A stretch of 64,000 bases of DNA from Pirellula sp. (GTDB lineage Bacteria > Planctomycetota > Planctomycetia > Pirellulales > Pirellulaceae), in the NCBI GenBank assembly GCA_021300155.1, contig JAJTID010000015.1:1-64000 (forward strand), read 5' to 3'. Position 1 is the stretch's first letter; each line of letters starts with the position of its first letter. The notes under the pieces are model-generated. The model was not told the origin of the DNA, searched no databases, and was given only the letters and a program-made list of their open reading frames with translations. Below are positions 37,134 to 45,854 of this stretch, one piece after another. A program made the translations under genes and the position numbers.

Positions 37134-37279
37134 CTCTAGACTCCTCTCAGTGGATCCGCAGGACAAGGGGGATCTCCGATCGATGTGAACGTTATCCTCC
37201 CCATCAGAAGAACGAAAACGCGCTGACACGTTTTTTATCAAAACATGGCCCCGGCGTTTGTGGTATTTTAGTTGCTATT
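37134..37279. promoter_or_regulatory. Shared control region of the divergent kinase and sigma-factor genes
   Basis: 146 bp separate the two divergent start codons, so both promoters must lie here unless they overlap the genes. No consensus promoter or operator could be picked out by eye; the assignment rests on layout only. Confidence 0.35.
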
Positions 37280-37888
37280 ATGGAACCGCCGATGCCAACA
37301 AATGGTCAAGAATTACCGACACTGTCGACCTCGCTTCTGAGGGAAGTCCGAAGAATGGATCCCGCTGGCTGGAGTCGCTTGGTCATGATTTTTGCACCGA
37401 TCGTCTATCGGTGGTGCCGGAATTCTGGCGTTCGAGAGTCCGACGCGCCGGATATTGTTCAAGAGGTCTTTATGACCGTATCCCGCAGCATCGGCAACTT
37501 CGAACGTCGCCAGGAGCACGGAAGTTTTCGTGCATGGTTAGCGACGATCACTAGGAGTCGTGTGCGAGATTTTTTACGCAAGAATGGGAAGCATCAACTC
37601 CCGATCGGTGGCACTGATGCCTTGAATCAACTGCATGAGATTTCTGACAATCTCGATTCCACTATCAACTCTGATGACCTCGAATCCCCGATTGCCCGGT
37701 GTGCATTGGAGATCATTCGCAGCGAGTTTGCTGAAATTACCTGGATTGCATTTTGGCTAACAACAATCGACGGACTGAAACCGTCCATTGCGGCAGAACG
37801 ACTAGGCATCTCACTGGCGAGCGTATATCAAGCCCGGACACGCGTACTTCGCAAGCTTCGTTTAGAGTTGCGAGATCTGCCGAAGTAA
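37280..37888 (+). CDS. ECF RNA polymerase sigma factor
   Basis: 202 residues from the ATG at 37280. Region 2: WSRLVMIFAPIVYRWCRNSG, then DAPDIVQEVFMTVSRSIGNF and FRAWLATITRSRVRDFLRK, in the pattern of planctomycete ECF factors. Region 4: TTIDGLKPSIAAERLGIS, with LASVYQARTRVLRKLR as the recognition helix. It is divergent from the Ser/Thr kinase carrying an anti-sigma-like zinc motif, so its activity may be controlled by that protein. ECF groups linked to kinases are known in planctomycetes. Confidence 0.88.
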   Translation: MEPPMPTNGQELPTLSTSLLREVRRMDPAGWSRLVMIFAPIVYRWCRNSGVRESDAPDIVQEVFMTVSRSIGNFERRQEHGSFRAWLATITRSRVRDFLRKNGKHQLPIGGTDALNQLHEISDNLDSTINSDDLESPIARCALEIIRSEFAEITWIAFWLTTIDGLKPSIAAERLGISLASVYQARTRVLRKLRLELRDLPK

Positions 37889-37901
37889 GAAGACGTCGAG
37901 T

Positions 37902-38954
37902 TTAGATACCAGCTTCGCGGAACGAAACCAATCGCTGCTTCGATGGATCCCAAAGATTGAGACGCAAACAAGACCAAACATCAGCAGGGTGCAATGAGGT
38001 TGTTCCAGGGGATCGAAGCTCAGGCATGTTTTCCATCGCTTCTGGCAAACGATAAAACGGTATCTTTGCATTCAAATGATGGATGTGGTGGAATCCTACG
38101 TTGCCAGTAAACCAATGCATCAAACCATTCATCTTGATAAATGAGGATGACGACATTGCTGCTCGAGCATGGCTCCACTCTTCACGATGATATAGACGAC
38201 AACTTGGAAAGTTGTGTTGGGCGTAAAACAAATACGATCCCGTACCGCAAGCGACGGAAAGAGGAATCACCATAAGGAAAATCGCATATTCCCAACCGTA
38301 CCAAGCACAAACGCCAACGAGGCCAACGTGCAACAAGCAGGCAAGGCCGGCATCCCAATGTCGCTTGGGACTCATCAAGAACGGCCGCATGCACATGCCA
38401 TAGAAAAACACCGTCAAGTATCCAAGCAACATCGTCAGCCAATGACGAGAAACCACATAAGCCAGTCGCTTTGTCCAAGTTGCGGCGCGATACTCCTGGG
38501 TTGTCATCAATGGAAACGAACCAGGGTTCAACCCAGTCCCCTTGGAATTATGCCGGTGATGATGTTCGTGCGACCCTCGCCACACACTAGACGGACTCAA
38601 GGACAACCAACCATAAACCGAGAAAACCATTCTCGCAATCAACGAATTCTTCAGAATCGCACCATGATGATAGTCGTGGTACATGATGAACAATCGGACA
38701 ATCAACAACCCCGAAACGACACTGCTGACCAGTTTTATAAACCACGGAAGGCTAGAGCAGCCAATTGCTATCGTTCCAGCAAACAACATTAACGCGAAGA
38801 ACAGATGCCACCAACTGAGCAATCGTGATTCCTTGGCAAAGGCTTTTGACGCCACAAAGATTTCTTTGGTAGATCGCACGGCACTGAATCGTAAGAGGTA
38901 ATCGGACTGAATCCGATAATGGCTCGTGTACCCTTTTCTGCCATCCACTTCCAT
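37902..38954 (-). CDS. Membrane fatty-acid desaturase
   Basis: 350 residues, with four or more hydrophobic segments and the three histidine boxes of acyl-lipid desaturases and related di-iron hydroxylases: HDYHHG (box 1), HEHHHRHN (box 2) and HHIHH in GFHHIHHLNAKIPFYRL (box 3). It should introduce a double bond into membrane lipid acyl chains, using electrons from ferredoxin or cytochrome. Regiospecificity is not readable. It converges with the sigma-factor gene (13-bp gap). Confidence 0.87.
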   Translation of the reverse strand: MEVDGRKGYTSHYRIQSDYLLRFSAVRSTKEIFVASKAFAKESRLLSWWHLFFALMLFAGTIAIGCSSLPWFIKLVSSVVSGLLIVRLFIMYHDYHHGAILKNSLIARMVFSVYGWLSLSPSSVWRGSHEHHHRHNSKGTGLNPGSFPLMTTQEYRAATWTKRLAYVVSRHWLTMLLGYLTVFFYGMCMRPFLMSPKRHWDAGLACLLHVGLVGVCAWYGWEYAIFLMVIPLSVACGTGSYLFYAQHNFPSCRLYHREEWSHARAAMSSSSFIKMNGLMHWFTGNVGFHHIHHLNAKIPFYRLPEAMENMPELRSPGTTSLHPADVWSCLRLNLWDPSKQRLVSFREAGI

Positions 38955-39142
38955 GAAGAAAGCTCAGTTACCAGGGAAATTTAACCACCAAAGGAAAGCG
39001 AACACTCGTTGTTGGCTCGGGCCAGATGATATGCCAGAATTGCCGCCGATTACCATCCCAAAAACCAGTTTTCCCAATACTGCCGGGGGCTGTTCTACAG
39101 TTTTTCCTGCAGTTTTTTGAAAATTTAACAATACTTTGACAT

Positions 39143-40036
39143 TCACCCGCATTCCAAAATGGCAGGACCAGACGCAACCAGCTCTATCTGCCGACCGGAA
39201 TGCGGATGCTTGAAGACAAGTTGCTTGGCATGCAGCCAATAGCCGGAATCGCCAGGCAAACCAGGAGAGGATTCCAGTGGTTGACCACCCGCCCCGTAAA
39301 GTGGATCGCCAACCAAAGCGTGTCCGATCGACGCTAAGTGAATTCGAATCTGATGCGGGCGTCCGGTGTGCAATTCGACTTCGAATAAAGTCGAATCGGT
39401 TCGATGTTCTAACGCCCTAGCAATACTCCTAGCTTCTTTCCCCAAATCGTTCGCCGCATAAACTTTCCCCAATCTGGGATGCCATCGCTCGCCAATACGA
39501 GTCTCGATATCGTAACGGTCCATCTTCGCAATGCCGCTCCCAAGTGCCCGATACTGTTTTCCCACGGCAGACCAATTATCTATCAACTTCGAGGCGGTAT
39601 CTCTGTCCAGCGCGAACAGCACAATACCTGAAGTCGCTCGCCCGAGTCGATGCAAAGGCCTCGCTTGGCGGTATTCCTTTCTTACGAATGATAGCAGCGT
39701 GTTTTGGTAGAAGCCCCCACCAGGAATCGTGGGCAAACCACTCGGCTTGTTGACTGCGACAAGATGCATGTCCTCGTACAGTATCGTGAACTCTTGAGGA
39801 GTTGGTTCTTCTTCCCACGGTGGTCTCTCCCAAACCAGTAAGGCACCCGCTCGTACTTGGACGTCTGGCTCGACACGCACATCATCGAGCAGGACTTCAC
39901 CAGCTTGGATTCTCGTCGTCCATTCGGATCGCGTGGAATGTGGGAACATCTCCGACATGTACACTGCGACCGATAGCGATGAGCCCGATGAAGAACGAAC
40001 TACGTGCTGAAATCGATAACCTTGATTCAGTGACAT
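39143..40036 (-). CDS. RluA-family pseudouridine synthase with HRLG motif
   Basis: 297 residues. An N-terminal S4-like region (WTTRIQAGEVLLDDVRVEPD) precedes the RluA catalytic core (YEDMHLVAVNKPSGLPTIPG, PLHRLGRATSGIVLFALD, VELHTGRPHQIRIHLASIGH, LVGDPLYGAGG). Family enzymes isomerise uridine in rRNA or tRNA using the Asp of HRLD. Here that Asp is Gly (HRLGRATSG), so the protein may be inactive or belong to a variant subgroup. It is followed 60 bp upstream by the gamma-glutamyltransferase-like gene on the same strand. Confidence 0.82.
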   Translation of the reverse strand: MSLNQGYRFQHVVRSSSGSSLSVAVYMSEMFPHSTRSEWTTRIQAGEVLLDDVRVEPDVQVRAGALLVWERPPWEEEPTPQEFTILYEDMHLVAVNKPSGLPTIPGGGFYQNTLLSFVRKEYRQARPLHRLGRATSGIVLFALDRDTASKLIDNWSAVGKQYRALGSGIAKMDRYDIETRIGERWHPRLGKVYAANDLGKEARSIARALEHRTDSTLFEVELHTGRPHQIRIHLASIGHALVGDPLYGAGGQPLESSPGLPGDSGYWLHAKQLVFKHPHSGRQIELVASGPAILECG

Positions 40037-40092
40037 GAGAACAACAAAGAAATGGCGGCCATACTCTTTTCGAATCCTCTACCGGGAAACTA

Positions 40093-41958
40093 TCACCAGC
40101 CGATTCCATAATCTTCACCGTGATTGCTTGAACCGCCCCACATGGTTCCGTGCTCTCGATCGAACCAGATCGCGTTGATCGGACCAGACGTTCGCTCCTG
40201 ATAATTCAACCGATACCCCATTCGCCCTAACTCTTTCCGAACCCAGGGAGAGGTCAACTCGTTCAGAGTTAATCCGCCTGGCGTCTTTTCATGTGCACCA
40301 AAGCTAGAATGCATTTGCAGTGTCTTGAAACTAGGTGCTTCGCAAGCCTCCTGCACGGTCATATTGAACTCAACCATATTCAAAAAGAACTGAAGCAATA
40401 ATTGGTCCTGCTCGTCCCCTGCTTGCTTTGCAAACGACAAGATTGGCACGCCATCCTTCAGCGCGAGACTTGGAGTTAACGTAACTCTCGGCCGCTTGCC
40501 TGGCTCTAGTACATTGAATGGATTTTGAGCTTCGTCCAGAACGAAGGCCTGCATTCTTTGGCTGAGACCAATTCCGGTTCGTCCCGCGATACATGCAGGT
40601 ATCCAACCACCACTGGGCGTCATGCTTACCACCCATCCTTCTTTGTCGGCAGCCACGATGGATGTCGTACCAGCTTGCACTTCTGCCATGTACTTTGCGT
40701 CTGAAAATGGGTCACCTGAGCGATGCAGGGGAACGGTCGATTGCGTCCATTTGTTCATCTGGTCCTTGAAGGGATTCTCTTTGGACTCAAACGGGTAGGG
40801 ATCGCCTGGTCCTATCGTGACATCATTCTTGGAGGGATTGATGAGCTTGCTTCGTTGTTTTGCATACTCTTTTGAGAGCAACCCCTTCATCGGCTCAACA
40901 GGTTCAAACGCAGGATCGCCGTAGTAGAAATCGCGATCTGCGAAAGCGAGATTCAACGCTTGGTAAACTGTATGAACGTAGTTCGTCGAGTTGTATCCCA
41001 TACCCTTTAAGTCAAAGTTCTCGAGGATATTCAACGCCTGTAACATCACGGGCCCCTGGGTCCATTGTTGCAGTTTGTAAACATCGATCCCTCGATAGTT
41101 GGTCATCAATGGTTCTTCAATCTTCACCTGCCAAGTCGCAAGATCTTGTTCCGTGATCAGCCCCCCTTGTTCCTGGCAACTGCGAGCAATCTCTTTTGCA
41201 ATATCCCCTTTGTAAAAGCGATCGTTCGCAGCATAAATTGCATCTCGACGATTCATTCCCTTCTTCAACGATTCTCGCTCCGTTTCCACCAGCTTGCGAA
41301 GTGTATTCAAAAGATCGGTTTGCACGAAAAGCTCGCCCGCGCTTGGTGCCTCGCGATCGTCGCCCAGATGTGGTAGGAACACGGCCCTGGAATAAGGCCA
41401 CTCCTGGATACGCTTCTTCTCGCGTTCTATCGAGTTTGCAGCCTGCGCCTCGATTGGATATCCCGCTGCCATCTGTAACGCAGGAGACAAAACCTCCTCC
41501 AGACTCATCGTTCCATACTCTGCCAGCATCACCATCAACCCGCCTGGTGTTCCCGGAGTTACTGCAGCCAACGGACCATACTCCGGTGGATACTTCATCC
41601 CTTTGCTTTTGTAAAACTCAACCGTTGCCCCCGTCGGCGCAACCCCCAATGCGTTGATGGCGATCACCTGTTTTGTCGTTGGATTATAAAGAAGAGCTTG
41701 TGTTTCGCCTCCCCAACTCAATACGTCCCACATGGTGCAAGTCGCAGCCAACATGGAACACGAAGCATCCACCGCGTTCCCGCCCTGCGCAAAAATCATC
41801 GCACCCGCGGTAGCGGCTAAAGGTTTACCCGTGATGGCCATCCAATGACGACCATGCAACGGTGGTTTCTGCGTCGTCACAGGCAAGTTGTTGAACTCTT
41901 GCGAAACCGCGAGTCTCGCGAAAAAAACAAAAATCAAGAACACAGCTAACAACTTCAT
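40093..41958 (-). CDS. Gamma-glutamyltransferase-family protein
   Basis: 621 residues with a signal peptide (MKLLAVFLIFVFFARLAVS). Ntn-hydrolase features include QGGNAVDASCSMLAATC at the N-terminus, LAAVTPGTPGGLMVMLAEYG, and QAGTTSIVAADKEGWVVSM, where the second subunit would begin at the Thr after self-cleavage. The usual TTH(Y/F)S context is shortened here to TTS. Family members transfer or hydrolyse the gamma-glutamyl group of glutathione or related amides in the periplasm; some only process poly-gamma-glutamate or other amides. The specific substrate is uncertain. Confidence 0.82.
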   Translation of the reverse strand: MKLLAVFLIFVFFARLAVSQEFNNLPVTTQKPPLHGRHWMAITGKPLAATAGAMIFAQGGNAVDASCSMLAATCTMWDVLSWGGETQALLYNPTTKQVIAINALGVAPTGATVEFYKSKGMKYPPEYGPLAAVTPGTPGGLMVMLAEYGTMSLEEVLSPALQMAAGYPIEAQAANSIEREKKRIQEWPYSRAVFLPHLGDDREAPSAGELFVQTDLLNTLRKLVETERESLKKGMNRRDAIYAANDRFYKGDIAKEIARSCQEQGGLITEQDLATWQVKIEEPLMTNYRGIDVYKLQQWTQGPVMLQALNILENFDLKGMGYNSTNYVHTVYQALNLAFADRDFYYGDPAFEPVEPMKGLLSKEYAKQRSKLINPSKNDVTIGPGDPYPFESKENPFKDQMNKWTQSTVPLHRSGDPFSDAKYMAEVQAGTTSIVAADKEGWVVSMTPSGGWIPACIAGRTGIGLSQRMQAFVLDEAQNPFNVLEPGKRPRVTLTPSLALKDGVPILSFAKQAGDEQDQLLLQFFLNMVEFNMTVQEACEAPSFKTLQMHSSFGAHEKTPGGLTLNELTSPWVRKELGRMGYRLNYQERTSGPINAIWFDREHGTMWGGSSNHGEDYGIGW

Positions 41959-42012
41959 GAGCTGAACCGTTGCATCTAGAGTACTACCGATTTCTACATC
42001 CCAGCATTCATT

Positions 42013-42054
42013 CCCTTATGGTACCAAGACTCGCCCTTATGGTACCAAGACTCG
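42013..42054. repeat. 21-bp perfect tandem duplication
   Basis: Two adjacent identical 21-bp units (42013-42033 and 42034-42054), each running from CCCTTATGG to AAGACTCG. They lie in the 190-bp gap between the gamma-glutamyltransferase-like gene and adk. Confidence 0.95.
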
Positions 42055-42148
42055 AAACCGATTGCACTCGATCGACTATATACATTCCATGGGACGGTAG
42101 GTTAGAACGGCGAGAATTTCAGAAACACGAATTCAAGCACTTCGGAAT

Positions 42149-42724
42149 CTAGGTTCTCTGATGGCGAGCAACACACGCTCGAATGTCTTCGAAAACTTTG
42201 TCTGGAGATTGCATTCCATCCACGGTCTCCAGCTTTCCCTGGCTTGCATAGTACTCAGTCAACGGAGCTGTCTGCGTATTGAAAACGTTGAGCCTCTCTC
42301 GAATCGTTTCGTAGTTGTCGTCCGCACGGCCATCGACCTGCGCACGCTTCAAAATACGCTGGATCAGCTCTTCTTCCTTGACTTTGAGCTCTAAAGCCAT
42401 ATCCAAAACCAGGCCGGTCTCTGCAAGATGATCGTCGAGCAATTGCGCTTGAATCAGCGTTCGAGGGAACCCGTCGAACAGCGCGCCATTCTCGCACTCA
42501 TCACTAGCTAGTTTCTGAGCAACAATTCGCATCACCAAATGGTCCGGCGCCAGTTTCCCGGAATCGATATGGGACGCCACCCAACGCGAAAGCGCAGAGT
42601 CCTGCTTCTTGACGGCTCGCAACATCTCCCCAGTTGATAAGTGTGGGATGTTTAGCAACTCCACAAGCCTTTTACACTGGGTCCCTTTCCCAGCACCTGG
42701 AGGGCCAATAAATACCAATCGCAC
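42149..42724 (-). CDS. adk: Adenylate kinase
   Basis: 191 residues if the GTG at 42724 is used; an ATG at 42757 would add 11 residues without family similarity. P-loop GPPGAGKGTQCKRL, the NMP-binding region LSTGEMLRAV, DGFPRTLIQAQLLDDHL, and a short LID (RAQVDGRADDNYETIRERL) without zinc cysteines. It converts ATP + AMP to 2 ADP. It follows secY closely, the classical arrangement at the end of the spc operon. Confidence 0.93.
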   Translation of the reverse strand: MRLVFIGPPGAGKGTQCKRLVELLNIPHLSTGEMLRAVKKQDSALSRWVASHIDSGKLAPDHLVMRIVAQKLASDECENGALFDGFPRTLIQAQLLDDHLAETGLVLDMALELKVKEEELIQRILKRAQVDGRADDNYETIRERLNVFNTQTAPLTEYYASQGKLETVDGMQSPDKVFEDIRACVARHQRT

Positions 42725-42769
42725 GGAGCGGCCCTTTCTATCTGGCGTCCGAATCAAAAAAAGCCGAGA

Positions 42770-44125
42770 TTACTGCTCCTCCAAAAGCCCTTTGTAATTT
42801 CTCATCAACAAATGGCTATCAATCTTCTGGATCAAATCAAACGCCACACTTACCGCAATCAACAATCCCGTTCCGCCATAAAAAGCCGAAACACTATACG
42901 AAACACCGAATTGCGAATTGATCACCGTAGGAATGATCGCCACAGCAGCCAAAAAAGCCGCACCAACATACGTGATCCGAACCATTACTTTCTCTAAGTA
43001 ATCTGCCGTTCTCTTTCCTGGCCGATAACCAGGAATGAACGCACCCGAGTCCTGAAGATTCTGTGACATTTCCTTCGGATTGAACATGATCGATGTCCAG
43101 AAGAAACAGAAGAAAAAAATCAAAGCAACATACAAGACATTGTAGGTAAAGCTTGAGCCAGAATCCAACATGGAACGCAAAGCAACAAACACTGTCGCAA
43201 CCCCATTCCAACCTGCAGCGGAAAACCATCCTGCAATAAGACCAAAAAACAACGCCGGAATCATTAGAAGACTACCGGCGAAGATGATCGGCATAACACC
43301 AGCCTGATTGATCTTCAATGGTAGGAACTGCTTAGAACCACCCATCACGCGACGACCACGCACATGCTTCGCACTTTGCATTTGAATTCGTCGCTGTGCC
43401 ATCGTGATGAATACCACCGCAAAAACAACCCCGACGAATAGGAACGCCAACACCAACAACACGTCAGGTCCGATCGAACTGTTCGAGCCACCGCTCAGAC
43501 CGCTCGACATGTTCTGACGAATATCCCAAAGAGCCTTGGGCATCTGTGCCAAAATGCCTGCCATGATGAGAAGCGAAACACCGTTCCCAATTCCATACTC
43601 ATCGATCTGTTCTCCGAGCCACATCAAGAACATCGATCCGGCTGTCATCACAGCTACCGACGTAATCTGCCATCCAAAACTAAGTCCGGTTCCCCCATCA
43701 GCCAAGAATGTATCCGATATCTTCGCACCAGAATAATAGAGGTATGTCCAACTCTGCAAAATGCAGATGATTACCGTCAAATAACGTGTGTACTCGTTGA
43801 TCTTCTTCCTACCAGCAGGCCCTTCCTTGCGCAACTGCTCAATCGGCGCCCACACGGTTCCCAACAATTGGAAAATGATCGATGCAGAAATGTAAGGAGC
43901 AATCCCTAAACCAAAGATCGTCAGCGTTCGCAAATCAGTTGCAGAAAACAACGCAACCCTTTCCATGAACGTCTCCATCTCGCCGCCCATCGATATCCCA
44001 GACACTTCTAAGATAGGCAGTCGAATGTGGTAGCCAATACGATAAATTGCAAGCAACGCCAAAGTCAACAATATCTTTTGGCGGAGCTCGGGAATCGAAA
44101 AGACTACCCGTAGTTTCTCAAACAT
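42770..44125 (-). CDS. secY: Preprotein translocase subunit SecY
   Basis: 451 residues, starting MFEKLRVVFSIPELRQKILL with about ten membrane segments. Hallmarks include IYRIGYHIRLP, the plug-region FSATDLRTLTIFGLGIAPYI, QLLGTVWAPIEQLRKEG, MWLGEQIDEYGIGNGVSLLI and RRVMGGSKQFLPLKINQAGV followed by MPIIFAGSLLM. It forms the protein-conducting channel with SecE and SecG in the inner membrane. It lies upstream of adk by 45 bp. A terminator hairpin separates it from rplO, so it probably has its own promoter in 44126-44324. Confidence 0.95.
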   Translation of the reverse strand: MFEKLRVVFSIPELRQKILLTLALLAIYRIGYHIRLPILEVSGISMGGEMETFMERVALFSATDLRTLTIFGLGIAPYISASIIFQLLGTVWAPIEQLRKEGPAGRKKINEYTRYLTVIICILQSWTYLYYSGAKISDTFLADGGTGLSFGWQITSVAVMTAGSMFLMWLGEQIDEYGIGNGVSLLIMAGILAQMPKALWDIRQNMSSGLSGGSNSSIGPDVLLVLAFLFVGVVFAVVFITMAQRRIQMQSAKHVRGRRVMGGSKQFLPLKINQAGVMPIIFAGSLLMIPALFFGLIAGWFSAAGWNGVATVFVALRSMLDSGSSFTYNVLYVALIFFFCFFWTSIMFNPKEMSQNLQDSGAFIPGYRPGKRTADYLEKVMVRITYVGAAFLAAVAIIPTVINSQFGVSYSVSAFYGGTGLLIAVSVAFDLIQKIDSHLLMRNYKGLLEEQ

Positions 44126-44324
44126 GTCAAATTATTCCTAAGCTTGAGTCGTCGCATCACAATCGTTTCACGCGACTAATCCGAACTAAGTTTGTATTGT
44201 TTCCAAAGTTGATCTTTGTGACTAGCCGAATTGGAGGTTCGCAATCTACTTTCCTACCGGCCTTCCATGGTAAAGACCGGCCGGCAGCGTCCTCGGGAAT
44301 CCGTCTCCCAACTACCTTCAAACA

Positions 44325-44352
44325 AAAACACCACGCGTCTGCGTGGTGTTTT
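44325..44352 (-). terminator. Rho-independent terminator between rplO and secY
   Basis: AAAACACCACGC (44325-44336), loop GTCT, GCGTGGTGTTTT (44341-44352): a perfect 12-bp stem. Read on the minus strand it is followed by T residues (A-run at 44324-44328 on the plus strand). It lies 28 bp after the rplO stop and 200 bp before the secY start. Confidence 0.85.
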
Positions 44353-44380
44353 CATCTACCATTCATCCCAATTGAGCAGT

Positions 44381-44872
44381 CTACTCACCCTTGAGCGCGG
44401 CGACGCGTTCATCTGGCGTTCGCTTCGCAGCTACGATCTCAATCGTGCCACCTGCTTTTGCAATCTTTTCTTTGGCTGTTTCGCTCGCACGAGTCACAAC
44501 AAAATTGAGAGACTTGGTCAACTCACCATCTCCCAGAATTTTGATCTCGTCGCAGCGAACCTTGACCAACCCCTTTTCGCGAATGCTCACTGGGTTAACA
44601 ATTTCTCCAGCGGCAAACACTTCGTTGATGGCAGAGAGATTCACACCGAATACGGTAACAGCGAACTTGTTGTGAAAACCTCTTTTTGGAATCCTCCGAA
44701 CCAATGGCAAATCACCACCGTTGAACATCGGATGCCGCGAATAACCACTCCGAGATTTGTGCCCGTTATGGCCGCGGCCGGCAGTCTTGCCCGTCTTACT
44801 ACCTACGCCTCGCCCGATACGCTTTCGGCCGCGGTTGGTGACAACACCATTATTGATTTCTTCTAAGTTCAT
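44381..44872 (-). CDS. rplO: 50S ribosomal protein L15
   Basis: 163 residues, about 20 longer than E. coli L15. The N-terminus has [20 protein letters not shown] and [20 protein letters not shown], the classical L15 basic motifs, and the C-terminus has [20 protein letters not shown]. It binds 23S rRNA and is a late assembly protein. Its ATG overlaps the rpsE stop by 4 nt, so no rpmD (L30) gene lies between them. Confidence 0.95.
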   Translation of the reverse strand: MNLEEINNGVVTNRGRKRIGRGVGSKTGKTAGRGHNGHKSRSGYSRHPMFNGGDLPLVRRIPKRGFHNKFAVTVFGVNLSAINEVFAAGEIVNPVSIREKGLVKVRCDEIKILGDGELTKSLNFVVTRASETAKEKIAKAGGTIEIVAAKRTPDERVAALKGE

Positions 44873-45375
44873 GACAACTTGACCCCTCGGAGTCGTTCGA
44901 CGTCTTCTTTGGTTCGGAGTTGGGACAAAGCGTCGAACGTCGCCTTAATCAACACCGTTGGATTATTCGATCGGAAGCTCTTTGTCAAAATATCTTGAAT
45001 GCCGACTGCTTCACAAACGGCTCGAACCGCCTGACCTGCAATGATACCAGTACCTGGACTGGCTGGCATCAACAAAACGTGAGCAGCACCAAACTTTCCG
45101 CTAACAACGTGGGGAATCGTACCGTTGATCAAAGGCACCTGGATCATGGCCCGATTCGCAGCCTTTTGCGCTTTCGACACGCTGGGAGGCACTTCGTTCG
45201 CTTTTCCATAACCGTAGCCAACCTTGCCTTTGCCATCTCCGACAACAACCAAAGCTGCGAACGAGAAGCGTCGGCCCCCTTTGACTACTGCCGCGCATCG
45301 TTTGATTTTCAACACGCGATCGATGAGCTGATCGCCTTGAGCATTATCCAATGAATTTGCCACTCTTTCGATCAC
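44869..45375 (-). CDS. rpsE: 30S ribosomal protein S5
   Basis: 168 residues. The N-terminal dsRNA-binding-like domain has [20 protein letters not shown] and [20 protein letters not shown]; the C-terminal part has [20 protein letters not shown] and [21 protein letters not shown]5 lies near the decoding site and helps fidelity and translocation. It lies 6 bp after rplR. Confidence 0.96.
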   Translation of the reverse strand: MIERVANSLDNAQGDQLIDRVLKIKRCAAVVKGGRRFSFAALVVVGDGKGKVGYGYGKANEVPPSVSKAQKAANRAMIQVPLINGTIPHVVSGKFGAAHVLLMPASPGTGIIAGQAVRAVCEAVGIQDILTKSFRSNNPTVLIKATFDALSQLRTKEDVERLRGVKLS

Positions 45376-45381
45376 TCCAAA

Positions 45382-45750
45382 CTAGAATTCTAAACCAGCT
45401 TCACGTGCGGCATCCGCAAACGCTGCGACTCGCCCGTGATACTTGCAGGACCCCCGGTCCAACGTAACTTGCTTGATACCTTTGGCGATCGCTCGTTCTG
45501 CCACGATCTTGCCGAGTTTCTTCGCGGCCTCACAATTACCACCGTAACCTATTTGGTCACGAAGATCCTTGTCTCGGGAAGTGGCAGCCACCAAAGTATT
45601 ACCCAACGTGTCGTCGATCACCTGGCAACCAAAGGCAGTTAACGATCGATTGATGCACAATCGAGGTCGTGCAGTCGTTCCACGCACCCGCTTACGTACA
45701 CGATAAGCACGACGCTGACGCTGTCCATCTACAACTTTTCGAATATCCAC
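45382..45750 (-). CDS. rplR: 50S ribosomal protein L18
   Basis: 122 residues. RRAYRVRKRVRGTTARPRLC, the strand LCINRSLTAFGCQVIDD and the C-terminal CKYHGRVAAFADAAREAGLE are typical of L18, which binds 5S rRNA and links it to the large subunit. It lies between rplF (104 bp gap) and rpsE (6 bp gap). Confidence 0.95.
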   Translation of the reverse strand: MDIRKVVDGQRQRRAYRVRKRVRGTTARPRLCINRSLTAFGCQVIDDTLGNTLVAATSRDKDLRDQIGYGGNCEAAKKLGKIVAERAIAKGIKQVTLDRGSCKYHGRVAAFADAAREAGLEF

Positions 45751-45854
45751 AACTAACCTCTACAACATTCGCACCGACAACCCGTCGGAACATTTTGGAA
45801 TTCACTTGTACCGTACTCTATCATCGCGACTCTATCGCAACTCTAGTATCGCGA

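Noticed and set aside
37001..37279. N-terminal extension of the ECF sigma factor
   Set aside because: It lies antisense to the kinase gene and shows no sigma-factor similarity. The ATG at 37280 fits the family start.
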